From NCBI GenBank assembly GCA_041642035.1, contig JBEPXC010000088.1:1-13508 (forward strand): DNA of 13,508 nt, read 5' to 3'. The first letter of the stretch is position 1. Each line of letters starts with the position of its first letter. Under the pieces are notes generated by a model that was given only the letters and a program-made list of their open reading frames with translations, did no database searches and was not told the DNA's origin. Position numbers and translations under genes: made by a program. Of the stretch, positions 5,940 through 13,508 are shown in pieces. This DNA is from SKVR01 sp041642035. Its GTDB lineage: Bacteria > Bacteroidota > Bacteroidia > Bacteroidales > UBA7960.

Positions 5940-6977
5940 CTACTCCTCCCTGAAAGAATCCCATCCCTGGGCTCTAAGGGTAATTATATTTCCCGAAGTG
6001 CTTACCATATCAGTCTGTCCGGGGTTTTCTTCAATATGCCCTATGATGCGGATTTTTTCATTGTCTTTTATTTTCTCAAAATCCTGTTGCTGAATACAAA
6101 ACAATAACTCATAATCTTCGCCACCATTGAGGGCAAAGGTAGTAGGATCTATTTTAAATTCATGGGCTGTTGCGGCCGTTTGCATGTCAACGGGTAATTT
6201 CTCTTCATAAATAACGGCTCCTGTGCCTGAGGCCTTGCATATGTGCATAATTTCTGATGCCAAACCATCAGAGATGTCGATCATGGCTGTAGGTATTATC
6301 TCCAACTGCTTCAGCAACTCAGTGATATCTCTTCGGGGTTCTGGTTTAAGCTGACGTTCCAGGATATAGCTGTACTGTCCAATATTGGGTTGCATCTCAG
6401 GGTTGGCTTTAAACACCTCCTTTTCTCTTTCGAGTATCAGCAGTCCGGCATAGGCAGCCCCCAGGTCTCCACTTACGCAAATAAGATCACCTGCCTGTGC
6501 TCCCGAGCGGTAGGTGATGTCCTTCTTAGCCACTTTACCCATAATGGTTACGGATATGGTAAGGCCGCCCTGGCTACTGGTGGTGTCGCCTCCTACTAGG
6601 TCTACCTTAAATTTATCGCAGGCCAGCATCATGCCTTCATAAATCTCCTCCAGGGCTTCTACCGTATACTTGCTCGAGATGGCAATGCCCACAATGGCAT
6701 GGGTGGGAACTCCATTCATGGCATAAATATCCGAAAGATTAACTGCAATGGCTTTATATCCCAGATGCTTCAACGGGGTGTACATAATGTTGAAATGCAC
6801 CCCTTCCACCAACAAATCTTTGGTAAGCAGGCTGATATTGTCTCCTTCTTCGCTGGTAATAGCTGCTGCATCATCTCCAACACCTTTCAGGGTCTCTTTA
6901 TGATGATGTTTTATTTTTTCTGTCAATCGGTCGATAAGGCCAAATTCTCCAAGATCTGTTACCAGGGTTTTACTCAT
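5940..6977 (-). CDS. thiL: Thiamine-monophosphate kinase
   Basis: A 345-residue protein of the usual ThiL length. It phosphorylates thiamine monophosphate with ATP to give thiamine diphosphate, the last step of the pathway. Recognisable ThiL/PurM-fold motifs appear in order: GVGDDAAAI (D35, D36 for metal and phosphate), KDLLVEGVHF, AVNLSDIYAMNG, LVGGDTT, ISVTIMG, CVSGDLGAAYAG, IDISDGLASE and NGGEDYELLF. No signal peptide, so it is cytoplasmic. ATG at 6977 starts a standard N terminus (TDLGEFGLIDRL). It lies 74 bases downstream of the DAHP synthase gene on the same strand. I see no TAnnTTTG element in that gap, so the two may be co-transcribed. No other thiamine genes and no TPP riboswitch are visible nearby. 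Confidence 0.95.
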   Translation of the reverse strand: MSKTLVTDLGEFGLIDRLTEKIKHHHKETLKGVGDDAAAITSEEGDNISLLTKDLLVEGVHFNIMYTPLKHLGYKAIAVNLSDIYAMNGVPTHAIVGIAISSKYTVEALEEIYEGMMLACDKFKVDLVGGDTTSSQGGLTISVTIMGKVAKKDITYRSGAQAGDLICVSGDLGAAYAGLLILEREKEVFKANPEMQPNIGQYSYILERQLKPEPRRDITELLKQLEIIPTAMIDISDGLASEIMHICKASGTGAVIYEEKLPVDMQTAATAHEFKIDPTTFALNGGEDYELLFCIQQQDFEKIKDNEKIRIIGHIEENPGQTDMVSTSGNIITLRAQGWDSFREE

Positions 6978-7051
6978 GATGGTTGTTATTTTTGTGTGAA
7001 TAGTTTGTTTCGTGTTTCAGTTAGCCAGGTTAAACCTTCCCTTGCAAGGCA

Positions 7052-8140
7052 TCAGGAAATAATTTTCGATTGTATTTCAATAGATTCTTTATGAATCAGA
7101 TCGAGCAGGTTTCGCATAAAATCTTTTCCCAGTCCCTTTTTCATTCCTTCCTCAGTGCGTGTTTCTACAATATCATTCCATCTTCTTATTTGTAAAATGG
7201 TCGTTTTACATTCCTTTTTAACTTTAGCAATGTCATTTACCACATGCATTCTAGTAGACAACAGTTGAATAAGCTGATTGTCGAGTTCATCAATTCTGCT
7301 CCTGAGCAATTCCAACTCTTTACATGGATTCCCTTCTGAGGCCCTTGGTATTTGTAGCTGGCCAATCATGTTGGCCAATTCAGCGGGATTAACCTGTTGA
7401 GCAGCATCGGTTAGGGCAAGGAGAGGATTGTAATGCGACTCTATCATAAAGCCATCCACATCCAGAAGCAGGGCACGCTGCATGATCTCAGACAAGAGGC
7501 TTTTCTTTCCGGCTATATGGCTGGGATCACATATAATGGGTAGTTTAGGGAAAAGGCTTTTCAATTTTACCGGAATTTCCCACAAGGGTTCATTTCTATA
7601 GCGACCCTTCTCGTAGGTGTCGAATCCCCGATGCACAGCAGCTATTTTTTTTATGCCTACATTAAGGAATCGCTCAATGACACCCACCCATAATCCCAGG
7701 TCAGGATTTAAAGGATTCTTTACCATTAAGGGAACATCTACTCCGCGAAGAGCCCCCGCAAGCTCTTGTATGGAAAATGGGTTAACGCTGGTGCGGGCTC
7801 CCACCCATAGCATATCAATACCTTCCTTTAAACAAGCCTCTACATGAGCAGGAGTGGCTACCTCTACTGCCAGAGGAAATCCATATTTTTCACGGACTTC
7901 TGTGAGCCATTTTAAGGCCGGGGTACCATGACCCTCGAATTCATTGGGCCGGGTTCGGGGCTTCCAGATGCCCCCTCTGAATGCTGAAACAATACCTGTT
8001 TCATGCAAGAGGGAAGCCGTGGCAAGAACCTGCTCCCGGCTTTCGGCACTGCAGGGCCCACTTATTATAAAGGGATGCGACCTTACGGTAAACCATTCAG
8101 TCAGGCCTGGAATGTTTAATCTATTATTGGGAACCTTCAT
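7052..8140 (-). CDS. aroF: Bifunctional DAHP synthase (type I-beta) / chorismate mutase (AroQ type)
   Basis: A 362-residue fusion enzyme. Residues about 20-265 are a short, KDO8P-synthase-like DAHP synthase that condenses phosphoenolpyruvate and erythrose 4-phosphate. Motifs are SGPCSAES (metal-binding C30), FRGGIWKPRTRPNEFEGHG (54-72), KNPLNPD, VHRGF (H170), CDPSHIAGK (D205, H208) and FMIESH (E234). Residues about 272-362 are a helical AroQ chorismate mutase: LRSRIDELDNQLIQLLSTR (R282, R297), IAKVKKE (K308), RRWNDIV and a final HKESIEIQ with Q357. C-terminal mutase fusions are known in Bacteroidales such as Porphyromonas gingivalis, where the mutase domain also mediates feedback control. ATG at 8140 is chosen over an in-frame TTG at 8155. 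The symbol is conventional; names vary for this fusion. No other aromatic-pathway gene is adjacent in the window. Confidence 0.94.
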   Translation of the reverse strand: MKVPNNRLNIPGLTEWFTVRSHPFIISGPCSAESREQVLATASLLHETGIVSAFRGGIWKPRTRPNEFEGHGTPALKWLTEVREKYGFPLAVEVATPAHVEACLKEGIDMLWVGARTSVNPFSIQELAGALRGVDVPLMVKNPLNPDLGLWVGVIERFLNVGIKKIAAVHRGFDTYEKGRYRNEPLWEIPVKLKSLFPKLPIICDPSHIAGKKSLLSEIMQRALLLDVDGFMIESHYNPLLALTDAAQQVNPAELANMIGQLQIPRASEGNPCKELELLRSRIDELDNQLIQLLSTRMHVVNDIAKVKKECKTTILQIRRWNDIVETRTEEGMKKGLGKDFMRNLLDLIHKESIEIQSKIIS

Positions 8141-8155
8141 GTTGTACGCAGGCAA

Positions 8156-8260
8156 TCACCCGTTGTTAATACTCTTTATGGTAAACTCACTGTATAAATG
8201 CTCCTTATTTTCTGGTACTTCTACAACAACAGGGGTGAGATAATTGTTGGTGAAAATCAA
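8156..8260 (-). CDS. Possible 34-codon leader ORF before the DAHP synthase gene
   Basis: A TTG-started frame of 34 codons (MIFTNNYLTPVVVEVPENKE, then 14 more) ending in TGA at 8156-8158. Composition and codons look protein-like. It begins about 8 bases after the likely transcription start and ends 15 bases before the aroF ATG. It is in the same frame as aroF, separated by that single TGA. Two Phe and two Tyr codons are too few for a classic aromatic attenuator. It could be a translated leader, a former N-terminal extension or chance. TTG start and small size keep confidence low. Confidence 0.25.
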   Translation of the reverse strand: MIFTNNYLTPVVVEVPENKEHLYSEFTIKSINNG

Positions 8261-8274
8261 AAAATTTCAGAGTG

Positions 8275-8282
8275 CAAAGTTA
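8275..8282 (-). promoter_or_regulatory. -7 promoter element for the DAHP synthase gene
   Basis: TAACTTTG on the minus strand matches TAnnTTTG. It predicts a start near 8268 and a leader of about 128 bases before ATG 8140. A TTTG at 8298 to 8295 is only 12 bases upstream, so the -33 element is weak. Confidence 0.48.
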
Positions 8283-8459
8283 CTAACTTAACGGCAAAGC
8301 AGGCGTAAGGGGCAAATTATCCCTGTAGGAAATAATATTTTTCATTCATCTGCTTTTGTTAATAAGTTTAGAGAGCTGTTTGTGTGATTGTTAACTTCAA
8401 TAAATATGCTGCCCAGGGAATATATTATTCCGTCGGTAAGAGCAGGCAAATCTTTTAAT

Positions 8460-8467
8460 TAACTTTG
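8460..8467 (+). promoter_or_regulatory. -7 promoter element for the epimerase gene
   Basis: TAACTTTG matches TAnnTTTG and is identical to the element facing the DAHP synthase gene. It lies 31-38 bases before ATG 8498 and covers the in-frame TTG at 8465, so that TTG cannot be the start if this promoter is used. No clear -33 TTTG is present upstream. Confidence 0.5.
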
Positions 8468-8497
8468 CCATCATATATTCAACTTAATAGGAAACAG

Positions 8498-9448
8498 ATG
8501 AAGGTTTTAGTAACTGGTGGTGCAGGGTATATAGGGAATGAACTCATTTATAGGCTCATCAAAAACCCTCAGATTGATAATATCATAGTATATGACAATC
8601 TATGTCGCCGAAATTACAACCTATTCCTTGATGACCGGATCAATCGTGAGAAACTTGATTTTATCAATGCCGATTTACTGGATACCCGAAGATTGTCGGA
8701 AGCATTGACTGGTGTAAACGTGGTTTACCATCTTGCCGGCATGGCTGTATCGTCCTTTTCGAAAGAAAACGAGCATCTTTTTGATCAGATTAACCACTGG
8801 GGCACCTCAGAATTGGTATACTACAGTGAAAAGAATAAGATTAATAAATTTATTTACCTAAGTACGGATGCTGTATATGGCTACTCGAATAAACCTATAG
8901 AAAAGACTACCTGGGTAAAACCGGCATCCTTATATGCTAAAAGTATGCTTAAGGGAGAAAAGGAAGTTGAGCAGCTAAAATCGAACATGGAAACCTATAT
9001 CATCAGATGCTCTAACGTATATGGTTATAGTCCAAGTGTAAGATTTGAATCGCTCATCAACAGATTTATGTTTGAAATAAACTTCATGGGGAGGATTAGG
9101 ATAACCGGTAAAGACAGTCAGGTGCGGTCTTTTATACACATTGATAAAGTAGCTCAGGTATTGGCAAATTTAATCCTTGAAAAAGAAAATGTAAATCCCG
9201 GCACCTATAATCTGGTAGAGAAAAATATGTCTGTTGCTGAAATTACAGAAACACTTAAGGAAATATATCCTTATATGGAAATAGTCAGATGCGGCAATAA
9301 GGATACTGGTCCATACCAAAGAATACTAAAGCCTGACCTGTTGATTAATCAACTCATGATGGATCCCCAACTCTCCTTAAAGCATGAGCTTGAAAATTTC
9401 AGGAATCAGTTCAAATTCCATTCAAAACCTGTTGCTGAATACAATTAA
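8498..9448 (+). CDS. NAD-dependent epimerase/dehydratase (extended SDR) with altered active site
   Basis: A 316-residue protein of normal length for extended short-chain dehydrogenases, which epimerise, dehydrate or reduce nucleotide sugars. ATG 8498 starts directly at the Rossmann fold: VLVTGGAGYIG (glycines 7, 8, 10, 13), acidic D33 in VYDNL for the NAD ribose, HLAG, STDAVYG (T123), IIRCSNVYGYSP and QVRSFIHIDKVAQV. The active-site stretch reads Y146-A-K-S-M150-L, where relatives have Y-x-x-x-K, so the catalytic lysine position is methionine (ATG at 8945-8947); a lysine sits two residues earlier (K148). The fold and cofactor site look intact, so it may have changed activity, or it may be losing function. 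The substrate cannot be named. It is alone on the plus strand with its own promoter and no sugar or polysaccharide genes beside it. Its codons look more AT-rich than its neighbours, by eye. Confidence 0.88.
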   Translation: MKVLVTGGAGYIGNELIYRLIKNPQIDNIIVYDNLCRRNYNLFLDDRINREKLDFINADLLDTRRLSEALTGVNVVYHLAGMAVSSFSKENEHLFDQINHWGTSELVYYSEKNKINKFIYLSTDAVYGYSNKPIEKTTWVKPASLYAKSMLKGEKEVEQLKSNMETYIIRCSNVYGYSPSVRFESLINRFMFEINFMGRIRITGKDSQVRSFIHIDKVAQVLANLILEKENVNPGTYNLVEKNMSVAEITETLKEIYPYMEIVRCGNKDTGPYQRILKPDLLINQLMMDPQLSLKHELENFRNQFKFHSKPVAEYN

Positions 9449-9653
9449 AACCATTATGGTCTGACAGGGATGTTGGGTTCCTATGGAACGCATACCAATT
9501 TTCATCCCTGGAAACTCTATACATTTGATCCCAACAGCATTAGGTTTAACAGAACTCAAGGCTTAGGCCCTGGGCCCGACTTTTACAATACATCCTTGGT
9601 TTGTAATCTGGGAGGATTCCCCTCACTATTGCCGTTAATGCCAGGGCATAGTG
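9449..9653. other. Gap between convergent epimerase and sprA genes
   Basis: No terminator hairpin with a T-tract is visible here. The epimerase frame stays open for about 70 codons after its TAA, to a TGA at 9659-9661, with an ATG at 9470 that would give 63 residues overlapping the end of sprA. Its residues (rich in Asn, Pro, Gly and aromatics, with no Glu) match nothing I know and the ORF is probably not a gene. Confidence 0.3.
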
Positions 9654-12600
9654 TTACATGAGCATAAATCTGAAACTGAATCCCGCATGGGTATTAGCCG
9701 TTTTAAACTGGTTGGAAATAAACGGATTGGTAACATTCCTGTCGTAAAACAGGCGCATGGTTACCCGTGAGCTTACCTGGTAATCGGCAGAGAAATTTAT
9801 TCCCAGGGCATTTTGTCCGGCCGATATTACATCCACTTGCTCCACAATTTTGCGCAATACGGTAATATTCTTTCTGAAGCTTAGGTCAAGTCTTAACACC
9901 AGGTCACTTTGAATGCGCTGGGTGTTGTTCCCGGTGGCAAGATTGAAGGCCAAATCCTGAAACCTATAGCCTGTTCCAATGATTATTTCACGGGTTTTCA
10001 CATCGGTAACCTGGTTGTTGGCAAAGCTGAGGCCAATATTGCGTGAGCTGCGGTATTCAAAACGGGTCATCAGGCTGTTTACCCATGTCATGTCAAGGCT
10101 GATTAGCGGACTGAACTGTTCACTAATGCTTACCTGTGCGATTTCATATTCCGGAATGAAATCCCCTGTGTTATCTGTCGCAGAAGGAAAACCATCACTT
10201 TCACGAAAGTTACCAATGCTTCTGTATGAACCTATACTAAAAGTGCTGCGATAGCCATGAGCAATGGTTATGGTCTGGAAATATTCTCGGATGAAATCAA
10301 TTTTTGATAATCCATCATAGGTTAATCGCCAGTTGGGCATAGGAATTTTCAGGAAAGGATTGGTTTTAGATGTCGATGGGTCCCATCCGGCATAAGCTGC
10401 CATGAAGGCCGGTATCATTACATTCTGCGAGCTAGAGCCATAACCCATAGGAAAGCCCGTGCTGTCAACCTGGTTTAAGCTGTTGGGGTTTTCACTATCC
10501 AGCCTGCGGGCAATAATGATTCTGTTGGCTTTGAAATCTTCAAAGGCCTGCGAGGTGGAATCATCTGTGTTAAAGGCAGTAGGAAGGCTAAAGAAGGAGA
10601 TGCTGAAATTACCCGTTGTTTGAGGACTGAAAGAATCGAAATTACCCTCTTCATCTGCTTTAAAGTATTCAGCATGAGAACGTGCATAATTTCGTAAGGC
10701 GGTAAATTCAATCTTCATATTGGGTAAAGGCTCAAACTGTGAGCGTGCCGTAATGTTTTGGGTAAGGTTTGTGGTGTAGGCCTGATTGAGCATGGGATCA
10801 GAGGTGATCCAACCATACTTAATCGCATTGTTCCGGATGTCTTGTTGGCTGCCAAAAATAAATCCGTAACCTGGTGCACCATATCCATCCTGATCCGGGT
10901 TCCAGTTCATTCCCAGTACATCTGGTGCTTTTGTAAATCCGGGTAATCTGGTCCCATTGCTCTCAGAATAATTGATACTCAAGCTTCGGAAACCCATAAG
11001 CATGCGTACAAATCCCTCTGCCATTACCTTTGCAAAATTGGTGTCTTCATCTGTAGTGGCATTTTGTTGCTGAGCGGAGGGACGTTGCTGTCCTCTTTGG
11101 GGGGAGCGCGTCATTCCCTTTTGATTGATATTTCGCAAAAAGCCTATTTTATTATACAGATTCACAAAATTTGCGTTGACATTTAATCTTTTGGTATTGG
11201 CGTTTTCAATGGTATTTCCAAGTTGTACTGCTGCCAAAGGAGCCGCTTGCCAGTCAAAATTGGCTGTGTAACCTGCATTGGCAGTTACCCAGTCGAGCAG
11301 GGGTAGTTTGTTAACAGGAATCGTATACGTAAGATTAGTCCGATGGGTATAGAAGGTCGTACGTCCCATCGAACGTATATTCTGAATGATGGTATCTCTT
11401 ATGAGTGAGTAGTCATCGTCGTTTCGGTTAATTCTTCCTTCTGGTTCATCTATACGGGCATTGTTGGTGGCCTGAAATTCAAGCTTAAGGGTACGGGTAA
11501 GATCCCATCGGAGATCATATAATCTGTCCCAGGAAAACATCTTAACATGATTGGGTTCAATGATGATTTGATAATCACTCTTATCGCGCATCAGGCTTTC
11601 AGCATACCTGCGGTTGATGGTGGTTCGAAAAGTTGCCACCCGGGGCAAATAGTAGAAGTTGAAGTCGCGAATAATTCTAAATGCATTGGCCGATAAAAAG
11701 GAGACAGAAGAAAAGGGGGTCACGTTTTTGGGCGTTAACTGCCAGGTGTATCCTAAAGCCCCCCGCCACATTTTCTGCAAATCGTATTCGGTATTGATGT
11801 TTCGTGAAAATAATTCCGAATAGGTATAGGTAAAATCGAAATTCTCTATATCATAAAACCTGTTCTTACCCCCGGGGGTAAGCTTACTTTTTCCTACATT
11901 GGTGAAATTGAAATTCTTTCTACGCACATAATCCCTTGCAATAACGACCACCGAATCACGTTCGGCTTCTGTTTCATAAGAATCCAGGTCATCCTTAAAG
12001 AGGATGTCTGGATTTAAGGGGTTGTATTGGGGATCAGTAAAGGATTCGGAGAAACTGAAATGAAATGGCACCCGTAAGCCAAAATTTTCAGGAAATAATT
12101 TTCCCAACTCAAGGTTTGAGGCCACATCATACGATCTTACGAATTCCTTGCTGCGATCATTTACTTTCTGCTCAATACTTCCAAAGCCGGGGGTACTGGT
12201 AAAACCCACGAGAGTAAGATTACCCAGATCAGCCAGTTGCGCGTTCATTCTTCCGGTAGCAGCCCAACCTCCCTGGTCTTCAAATTCATACAGCCTCAAT
12301 TCATTCAACCAGATTTCTGCTGACTTGGGTTGTCCGTCATCAATGGTTCGGCTGAAGGTCTTACGCGGATTTCTTACCCCGATCATAATCACCTTTACAT
12401 TGCTAAGGGTAGGAGTGCCAATAACCGTAATGATATTTTCTCCATCCCTTTCACTATAAGGGGTATTAAGGCTCACGCCGCTGGATGCCTCCCGCGAAAG
12501 AATATTTCTTTGAAGCTTCAGGTCGGTGAGTTTCTCAAGCTGGATATCAAACTCATTCTCCGAGGGCCATACCAGATTTCGATTGGGACCCGAACCCCAG

Positions 12601-13508
12601 GAGGTTACCTTCATGGGCACCTCATACTCGTAATAATTGCTGGTAAAGTCTGATCCTAACCGGATAAATACGGTGAGATCATCATCCTGCAGGCCGAGCT
12701 CATCTCCATAGGCTTCGGCATGGGCAAACATTTTTAGCCTGCGGTACTGACGCATATCAAGATCTGCAGTTTTATAAATAGCCCTTGCATCACCATCCTT
12801 GAGGTTGCTTAGCCTTACGGAAAGCGATTGCTCATTTCTTCTCTGTAGAGAGGTGGTGCCCAGGTCCTGTTCACGTTCAATACCCGGAGGCAATACGTAG
12901 GGGATAGGAGCGCGTGTGCCGTTTTCCTCAATATTCACCGTAAATACTTCCATGGCCACATCTTCATTATCATTGGGTACGTATTCGCCCGCAGAAGTTA
13001 AGGAGCGGTCAAACGTACGCCAGTTGCCTCTTACCATTTCAAGAGTGGCGAAACGCAAAATAATGGGTTCTTCAAATCCTTTCATAAACATTCTCATAAA
13101 ACGAATGGATTTAAAGTCCTGGATGTTATTGATGGATTGACGATCGGGATCGCGCAAAGGAATCTTAAACTGATACCAGGTTACCACATCATTTTCTTTA
13201 TTCTTCAGCGTTACTCTGGCTTCCATTTTATCGGTGATGTAATTTTGCCCCACCACCATATCCTCAGGTCTTAAACTTACACGATACTGCCAGTATCTCT
13301 CCGACTCATTCAAGGTGCCGTCTTCATTTATGTCCTCATTATCGGGATATCTGGAGCCCATCGTTGAGAATGCTTCATCGGTTTGATTAGAAGCGGGGCT
13401 GTTTCCTTCCAGGCCATTATAACGCTTATAGCGCTCTTCTATGGAGACCTGATTCTGGTCAAGTTCTGTTCCCCTGAAATATTGGAAATCATCTGCTGCC
13501 GGATCTTC
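9654..13508 (-). CDS. sprA: SprA/Sov, T9SS outer-membrane translocon, C-terminal part
   Basis: The frame is open for 1284 codons from the right edge to TAA, so this is the C-terminal half or so of a protein that is about 2,400 residues in relatives. The Met at 13361 is internal. The segment before it (DDFQYFRGTELDQNQVSIEERYK, split here as DDFQYFRGTEL and VSIEERYKRYNGLEGNSP) and after it (DINEDGTLNESERYWQYRVS, RPEDMVVGQNY) is typical of SprA. The rest alternates IFRM-type strands, KSAEIWLNELRLYEFED, and many aromatic beta strands, ending VTMRLFYDRNVTNPF and FSFRFMLM, as expected for an outer-membrane barrel. SprA forms the large barrel through which T9SS cargo crosses the outer membrane, and it is also needed for gliding in flavobacteria. 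An Arg/Gln-rich low-complexity stretch (about 11050-11115) lies in one loop. The start and promoter lie outside the window. Confidence 0.95.
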   Translation of the reverse strand, partial: EDPAADDFQYFRGTELDQNQVSIEERYKRYNGLEGNSPASNQTDEAFSTMGSRYPDNEDINEDGTLNESERYWQYRVSLRPEDMVVGQNYITDKMEARVTLKNKENDVVTWYQFKIPLRDPDRQSINNIQDFKSIRFMRMFMKGFEEPIILRFATLEMVRGNWRTFDRSLTSAGEYVPNDNEDVAMEVFTVNIEENGTRAPIPYVLPPGIEREQDLGTTSLQRRNEQSLSVRLSNLKDGDARAIYKTADLDMRQYRRLKMFAHAEAYGDELGLQDDDLTVFIRLGSDFTSNYYEYEVPMKVTSWGSGPNRNLVWPSENEFDIQLEKLTDLKLQRNILSREASSGVSLNTPYSERDGENIITVIGTPTLSNVKVIMIGVRNPRKTFSRTIDDGQPKSAEIWLNELRLYEFEDQGGWAATGRMNAQLADLGNLTLVGFTSTPGFGSIEQKVNDRSKEFVRSYDVASNLELGKLFPENFGLRVPFHFSFSESFTDPQYNPLNPDILFKDDLDSYETEAERDSVVVIARDYVRRKNFNFTNVGKSKLTPGGKNRFYDIENFDFTYTYSELFSRNINTEYDLQKMWRGALGYTWQLTPKNVTPFSSVSFLSANAFRIIRDFNFYYLPRVATFRTTINRRYAESLMRDKSDYQIIIEPNHVKMFSWDRLYDLRWDLTRTLKLEFQATNNARIDEPEGRINRNDDDYSLIRDTIIQNIRSMGRTTFYTHRTNLTYTIPVNKLPLLDWVTANAGYTANFDWQAAPLAAVQLGNTIENANTKRLNVNANFVNLYNKIGFLRNINQKGMTRSPQRGQQRPSAQQQNATTDEDTNFAKVMAEGFVRMLMGFRSLSINYSESNGTRLPGFTKAPDVLGMNWNPDQDGYGAPGYGFIFGSQQDIRNNAIKYGWITSDPMLNQAYTTNLTQNITARSQFEPLPNMKIEFTALRNYARSHAEYFKADEEGNFDSFSPQTTGNFSISFFSLPTAFNTDDSTSQAFEDFKANRIIIARRLDSENPNSLNQVDSTGFPMGYGSSSQNVMIPAFMAAYAGWDPSTSKTNPFLKIPMPNWRLTYDGLSKIDFIREYFQTITIAHGYRSTFSIGSYRSIGNFRESDGFPSATDNTGDFIPEYEIAQVSISEQFSPLISLDMTWVNSLMTRFEYRSSRNIGLSFANNQVTDVKTREIIIGTGYRFQDLAFNLATGNNTQRIQSDLVLRLDLSFRKNITVLRKIVEQVDVISAGQNALGINFSADYQVSSRVTMRLFYDRNVTNPFISNQFKTANTHAGFSFRFMLM

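Larger units (their letters stand above)
8141..8497. other. Divergent regulatory region between DAHP synthase and epimerase genes
   Basis: This 357-base region has no conventional gene. It holds a promoter for each flanking gene (8275-8282 minus, 8460-8467 plus) and the possible leader ORF at 8156-8260. In the leader, GTTGTT-type sequence (complement of 8224-8230) could pair either with CAACAA upstream (complement of 8244-8249) or with AACAAC downstream (complement of 8162-8167), though such triplet repeats pair easily by chance. From 8283 to 8459 I see nothing specific. Confidence 0.5.

Noticed and set aside
6978..7051. TPP riboswitch or other regulator before thiL
   Set aside because: The 74-base gap is too short and lacks the conserved TPP-element sequences.
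6699..7094. Plus-strand 131-codon ORF
   Set aside because: Antisense to thiL and the end of the DAHP synthase gene; both of those have full sets of family motifs.
8465..8497. TTG at 8465 as the epimerase start
   Set aside because: It lies inside the -7 element, and the Rossmann motif begins directly after ATG 8498.
13359..13361. ATG at 13361 as the start of sprA
   Set aside because: The frame remains open to the window edge and the upstream residues match conserved SprA sequence, so this Met is internal.

Overview
The window looks like a stretch of Bacteroidota (Bacteroidetes) chromosome, most likely from a free-living Bacteroidia- or Flavobacteriia-like lineage. Four things point there. 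A large SprA (type IX secretion, T9SS) gene fills the right end. A secreted protease carries a T9SS C-terminal sorting domain. DAHP synthase is fused to a C-terminal chorismate mutase, an arrangement known from Bacteroidales. Copies of the Bacteroidetes -7 promoter element TAnnTTTG lie just upstream of several gene starts, while Shine-Dalgarno sequences are mostly missing.

Layout, left to right. (1) 1-289: 3' end of a ThuA-like gene (+), followed by a strong inverted repeat at 317-352. (2) 419-847: a small HAD-type phosphatase (-). Upstream of it, 882-1088 (-) reads like a decayed small gene with one in-frame TAG. (3) 1239-1793: an uncharacterised lipoprotein (+), with a perfect palindrome just before its start. 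(4) 2020-2163: tRNA-Arg(CCG) (-) with its own promoter and terminator. (5) 2179-5142: a 987-residue secreted trypsin-fold protease (-) with a signal peptide, near-identical 74-residue repeats and a T9SS sorting domain. (6) 5172-5798: ribonuclease H with a hybrid-binding domain (-), starting at TTG. (7) 5940-6977: thiL (-). (8) 7052-8140: DAHP synthase/chorismate mutase (-). (9) 8141-8497: a divergent intergenic region with two promoters and a possible 34-codon leader ORF. (10) 8498-9448: an extended-SDR epimerase/dehydratase (+) in which the catalytic lysine position is methionine. (11) 9654-13508: the C-terminal part of sprA (-), running off the right edge.

Most genes are housekeeping: thiamine diphosphate formation, entry into aromatic amino acid synthesis, RNA:DNA hybrid removal and tRNA. 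The protease and SprA form one functional pair, because SprA is the outer-membrane channel through which proteins with such sorting domains leave the cell. I see no CRISPR array, transposase, phage gene or defence system, and no multi-gene system that is plainly new. The observations most worth checking are the Lys-to-Met change in the epimerase, the short ORF in frame with the DAHP synthase gene, the relic next to the HAD gene, the palindrome at the lipoprotein promoter, and the homogenised repeats in the protease.
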